Assembly (NCBI GenBank): GCA_031549485.1
Contig: JAVBPR010000017.1
Span: forward strand, 21,837-85,836
Origin: JAVBPR01 sp031549485
Lineage (GTDB): Bacteria > Bacillota > Clostridia > Oscillospirales > Feifaniaceae
Length of the DNA stretch: 64,000 bases
Direction: 5' to 3'
A model generated the notes under the pieces. That model was not told the origin of the DNA. It saw only the letters and a list, made by a program, of their open reading frames with translations, and did no database searches. A program made the translations under genes and the position numbers. Positions 62,339 through 64,000 of this stretch are shown here, piece after piece. Each line of letters starts with the position of its first letter. Position 1 is the first letter of the stretch.

Positions 62339-62767
62339 ATGTCAACTTTCATGGCAAACGCATCTACTGTAGAGCGCAAATGGCATATAGTAGACGCCGC
62401 AGGCAAGCCGCTCGGCAGACTCGCTGCCGATATTTCGGTTCTTCTTATGGGAAAACATAAGACGGACTACACCCCGCATGTCGATTGCGGAGATTTCGTT
62501 ATTGTCATCAACGCCGCAAAGGTCGTTTTGACCGGCAGCAAATGGGACGATAAAATTCACTACACACATTCCGGCTACGCCGGCGGGCTAAAAGAAACGA
62601 AGTATTCGAAACTTCGCGAAACCCGTCCGGAGCTTATCGTCGAGCTCGCTGTTAAAGGCATGATGCCGAAAAACACGCTCGGCAATAAAGCGCAGAGCAG
62701 GCTGCGCGTTTACCGCGATGAAAATCACGGCCATGACGCTCAGAAACCCGAAGTTTTCGGTAATTAA
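62339..62767 (+). CDS. rplM: 50S ribosomal protein L13
   Basis: 142 residues from ATG 62339 with GGAGG nine bases upstream. VERKWHIVDAAGKPLGRLAA, GKHKTDYTPHVDCGDFV and LRVYRDENHGHDAQKPEV are family signatures. An early large-subunit assembly protein. An in-frame ATG at 62300 with GAAGG upstream would add 13 residues not found in L13 proteins. It precedes rpsI, the usual pair. Confidence 0.99.
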   Translation: MSTFMANASTVERKWHIVDAAGKPLGRLAADISVLLMGKHKTDYTPHVDCGDFVIVINAAKVVLTGSKWDDKIHYTHSGYAGGLKETKYSKLRETRPELIVELAVKGMMPKNTLGNKAQSRLRVYRDENHGHDAQKPEVFGN

Positions 62768-62785
62768 GAAAGGGAGGAAGATTGA

Positions 62786-63187
62786 ATGTATAACAACAAA
62801 GCTTATTTCTACGGAACCGGCAGAAGAAAATCATCGGTCGCCAGGGTAAGAATCCTCCCCGGTACCGGAAAAGTCACAATCAACGACAGAGACATCGACG
62901 ATTATTTCGGCCTTGATACGCTCAAGCTCATCGTCAACCAGCCGCTTGTTGCCACCGGCAACGTCGGCAAATTTGACCTTATCTGCAAAGTTGTCGGCGG
63001 CGGCGTTTCCGGTCAGGCGGGCGCAATTCGCCACGGCCTTGCAAGAGCGCTTCTTCAGGCGTCTAATGACGAATACCGTCCGATCCTCAAAAAAGCGGGC
63101 TTCCTAACCCGCGATCCGAGAATGAAAGAGAGAAAGAAATACGGTCTCAAAGCGGCTCGCCGCGCTCCGCAGTTCTCAAAGAGATAG
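62786..63187 (+). CDS. rpsI: 30S ribosomal protein S9
   Basis: 133 residues. FYGTGRRKSSVARVRILPG at the N-terminus, GGGVSGQAGAIRHGLARALL in the middle and the RRAPQFSKR tail, whose end reaches the ribosomal P site. GGGAGG before the ATG. Terminator 10 bases later. Confidence 0.99.
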   Translation: MYNNKAYFYGTGRRKSSVARVRILPGTGKVTINDRDIDDYFGLDTLKLIVNQPLVATGNVGKFDLICKVVGGGVSGQAGAIRHGLARALLQASNDEYRPILKKAGFLTRDPRMKERKKYGLKAARRAPQFSKR

Positions 63188-63194
63188 TTTTTTT

Positions 63195-63249
63195 AAAGCG
63201 GCGCAGGCAGATTTTCGGGATTTATTTCGGATACTGCCGCGCGCTTTTT
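63195..63249 (+). terminator. Terminator after rpsI
   Basis: Imperfect stem AAAGCGGCGCAGGCAG (63195-63210) with CTGCCGCGCGCTTTTT (63234-63249), ending in five T. Confidence 0.75.
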
Positions 63250-63250
63250 G

Positions 63251-63598
63251 CAAAACTTCAAACAGCTTAGTTTTTTCGGGCAGATTTTTGCATAAAATGC
63301 CCGAAATATGCACCATGCCTGCCTTTTCGGGCAGGTTCCGCTAAACCGATGACGGTTCGGCTGGGGCGGATAAGAAAGGCAATAACTTCCCGCATTTACA
63401 AAAAATGAGCAATTTTGCGGTGGAGCTTGCATATACTTACTTGGTAAAGTCAGTCGCGTTGACTTCAAGTCCGGTAGCGCTAATGTTTTAGTGCGGCAAA
63501 AAATCTTAATTTGCCGTATGCGACTTACCAAAGCGTGAAATGCCTAAAGGAAAACAAAAAGGCGTTCATGCATAGGGAAAAGGAGGCGATCTTTCCTG
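63251..63598 (+). other. Structured untranslated leader of the YabE-like gene
   Basis: No gene is seen in this stretch, but many stems are: TTTCGGGCA/TGCCCGAAA (63274-63282 with 63298-63306), CCTGCC/GGCAGG (63318-63323 with 63330-63335), TCCGC/GCGGA (63337-63341 with 63366-63370) enclosing AACCG-ATGA-CGGTT, and TTGGTAA plus GTCGC (63441-63457) with GCGACTTACCAA (63520-63531) enclosing GGCAAA/TTTGCC. An 11-codon frame starts at 63540. AAGGAGG lies at 63579-63587. Riboswitch-like, class unknown. Confidence 0.5.
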
Positions 63599-64000
63599 AT
63601 GAGAAAAGATGGCGGCGTTTTTAAAAACGTCAAAAAGATTTCGCAGAAAGCTATTGCTATCATAATACTTTTTGCGATACTTGTTTCAGTATTAATTTCA
63701 GCGAATTTCAACATCAAAAACGTTACGGTAACCGATGGTGAAATTGTCAAAACCGCCCGGATGATGGGCGGCGATTATCGAGATATGATAGAGGACCTCG
63801 GTATTACTCTTGACAGCGGCGACCTTATCGAAACTTCGGAGAATGCAAAAGCTACCGACATCAACATTCTTCGCGCTTTTGATATAAACATTACGGCGGA
63901 CGGAGTTGTTTATAACAGCAAATTCGCCAGGGGCACTGTGGGCGAAGCGCTCGCGGCAAACGGGATTTTTCCCGATGACGACGATATCGTTACCCCCGCA
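63599..64000 (+). CDS. YabE/Rpf-like cell-wall protein, 3'-truncated
   Basis: The frame is open to the window end, giving the first 134 residues. A membrane anchor lies at about 18-36 (QKAIAIIILFAILVSVLIS). Then a DUF348-like ubiquitin-type repeat pair: KNVTVTDGEIVKTARMMGGD and later FDINITADGVVYNSKFARG, ending GTVGEALAANGI. Such repeats precede G5 and 3D-type wall-hydrolase domains in YabE-like proteins, which would lie beyond the window. ATG 63599 is used, with AAGGAGG about 12 bases upstream, a rather long spacing. Confidence 0.8.
   Translation, partial: MRKDGGVFKNVKKISQKAIAIIILFAILVSVLISANFNIKNVTVTDGEIVKTARMMGGDYRDMIEDLGITLDSGDLIETSENAKATDINILRAFDINITADGVVYNSKFARGTVGEALAANGIFPDDDDIVTPA

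Noticed and set aside
63300..63400. Definite c-di-AMP riboswitch
   Set aside because: Only fragments resemble the class; core conserved blocks were not found, so only a structured leader is reported.

Overview
The window reads as chromosomal DNA of an anaerobic, Gram-positive-type Firmicute, most likely an uncultured member of the class Clostridia. The signs are a CIRCE-controlled hrcA-grpE-dnaK-dnaJ operon, a recA-recX-rimO-pgsA-cysE-cysS-mrnC run, an NfnAB-type electron-bifurcating pair, many S-layer-homology (SLH) proteins, strong AGGAGG ribosome binding sites and sigma-A-like promoters. No taxonomic marker was searched, so the genus is open.

Region 1 (1-9150) looks like carbohydrate or uronate uptake and breakdown. 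It holds two near-identical solute-binding lipoproteins (the first cut by the window edge), a beta-helix protein of tailspike/pectate-lyase type, a 2-hydroxyacid dehydrogenase, and on the minus strand a 1015-residue heparinase II/III-like protein with a beta-propeller-like tail. Region 2 (9240-14001) is the class I heat-shock operon. Region 3 (14104-20025) carries a secreted YcdB/PepSY-like SLH protein, a frameshifted alanine/sodium symporter, an AI-2E-family permease and gap. Region 4 (20178-26980) is a tandem array of four SLH paralogues with almost identical N-termini, divergent C-termini and separate promoters; the fourth has an in-frame stop. It is followed by a LexA-like palindrome upstream of a 57-residue ORF, then a PfkB sugar kinase.

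Region 5 (29357-41441) is a compact phage-like element: a divergent repressor with three 15-bp palindromic operators, two small early genes, terminase, scaffold, major capsid protein, adaptor, a large structural protein, portal, fibre-like protein, Ala-rich coiled protein, holin and an amidase fused to a phosphodiester-glycosidase domain. No integrase, replication gene, tape measure or tail sheath is visible, so it may be a short-tailed prophage remnant, a satellite or a domesticated particle.

Region 6 (41566-54580) is core housekeeping: DUF1385, prmC, recA, recX, rimO, pgsA, cysE, cysS, mrnC, an rRNA m5C methyltransferase, tRNA-Val, a nitroreductase and nfnAB. It also holds a small Ser/Asn-rich basic protein on the minus strand and a strongly folded element after the tRNA. 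Region 7 (54676-62155) has a uracil/xanthine permease, two further SLH proteins (one with an HExxH metalloprotease motif) and a TtcA-like / ApbE / NusG-II / Gx-transporter operon. Region 8 (62255-64000) has rplM-rpsI, a structured leader and the start of a YabE/Rpf-like cell-wall protein cut by the window end.
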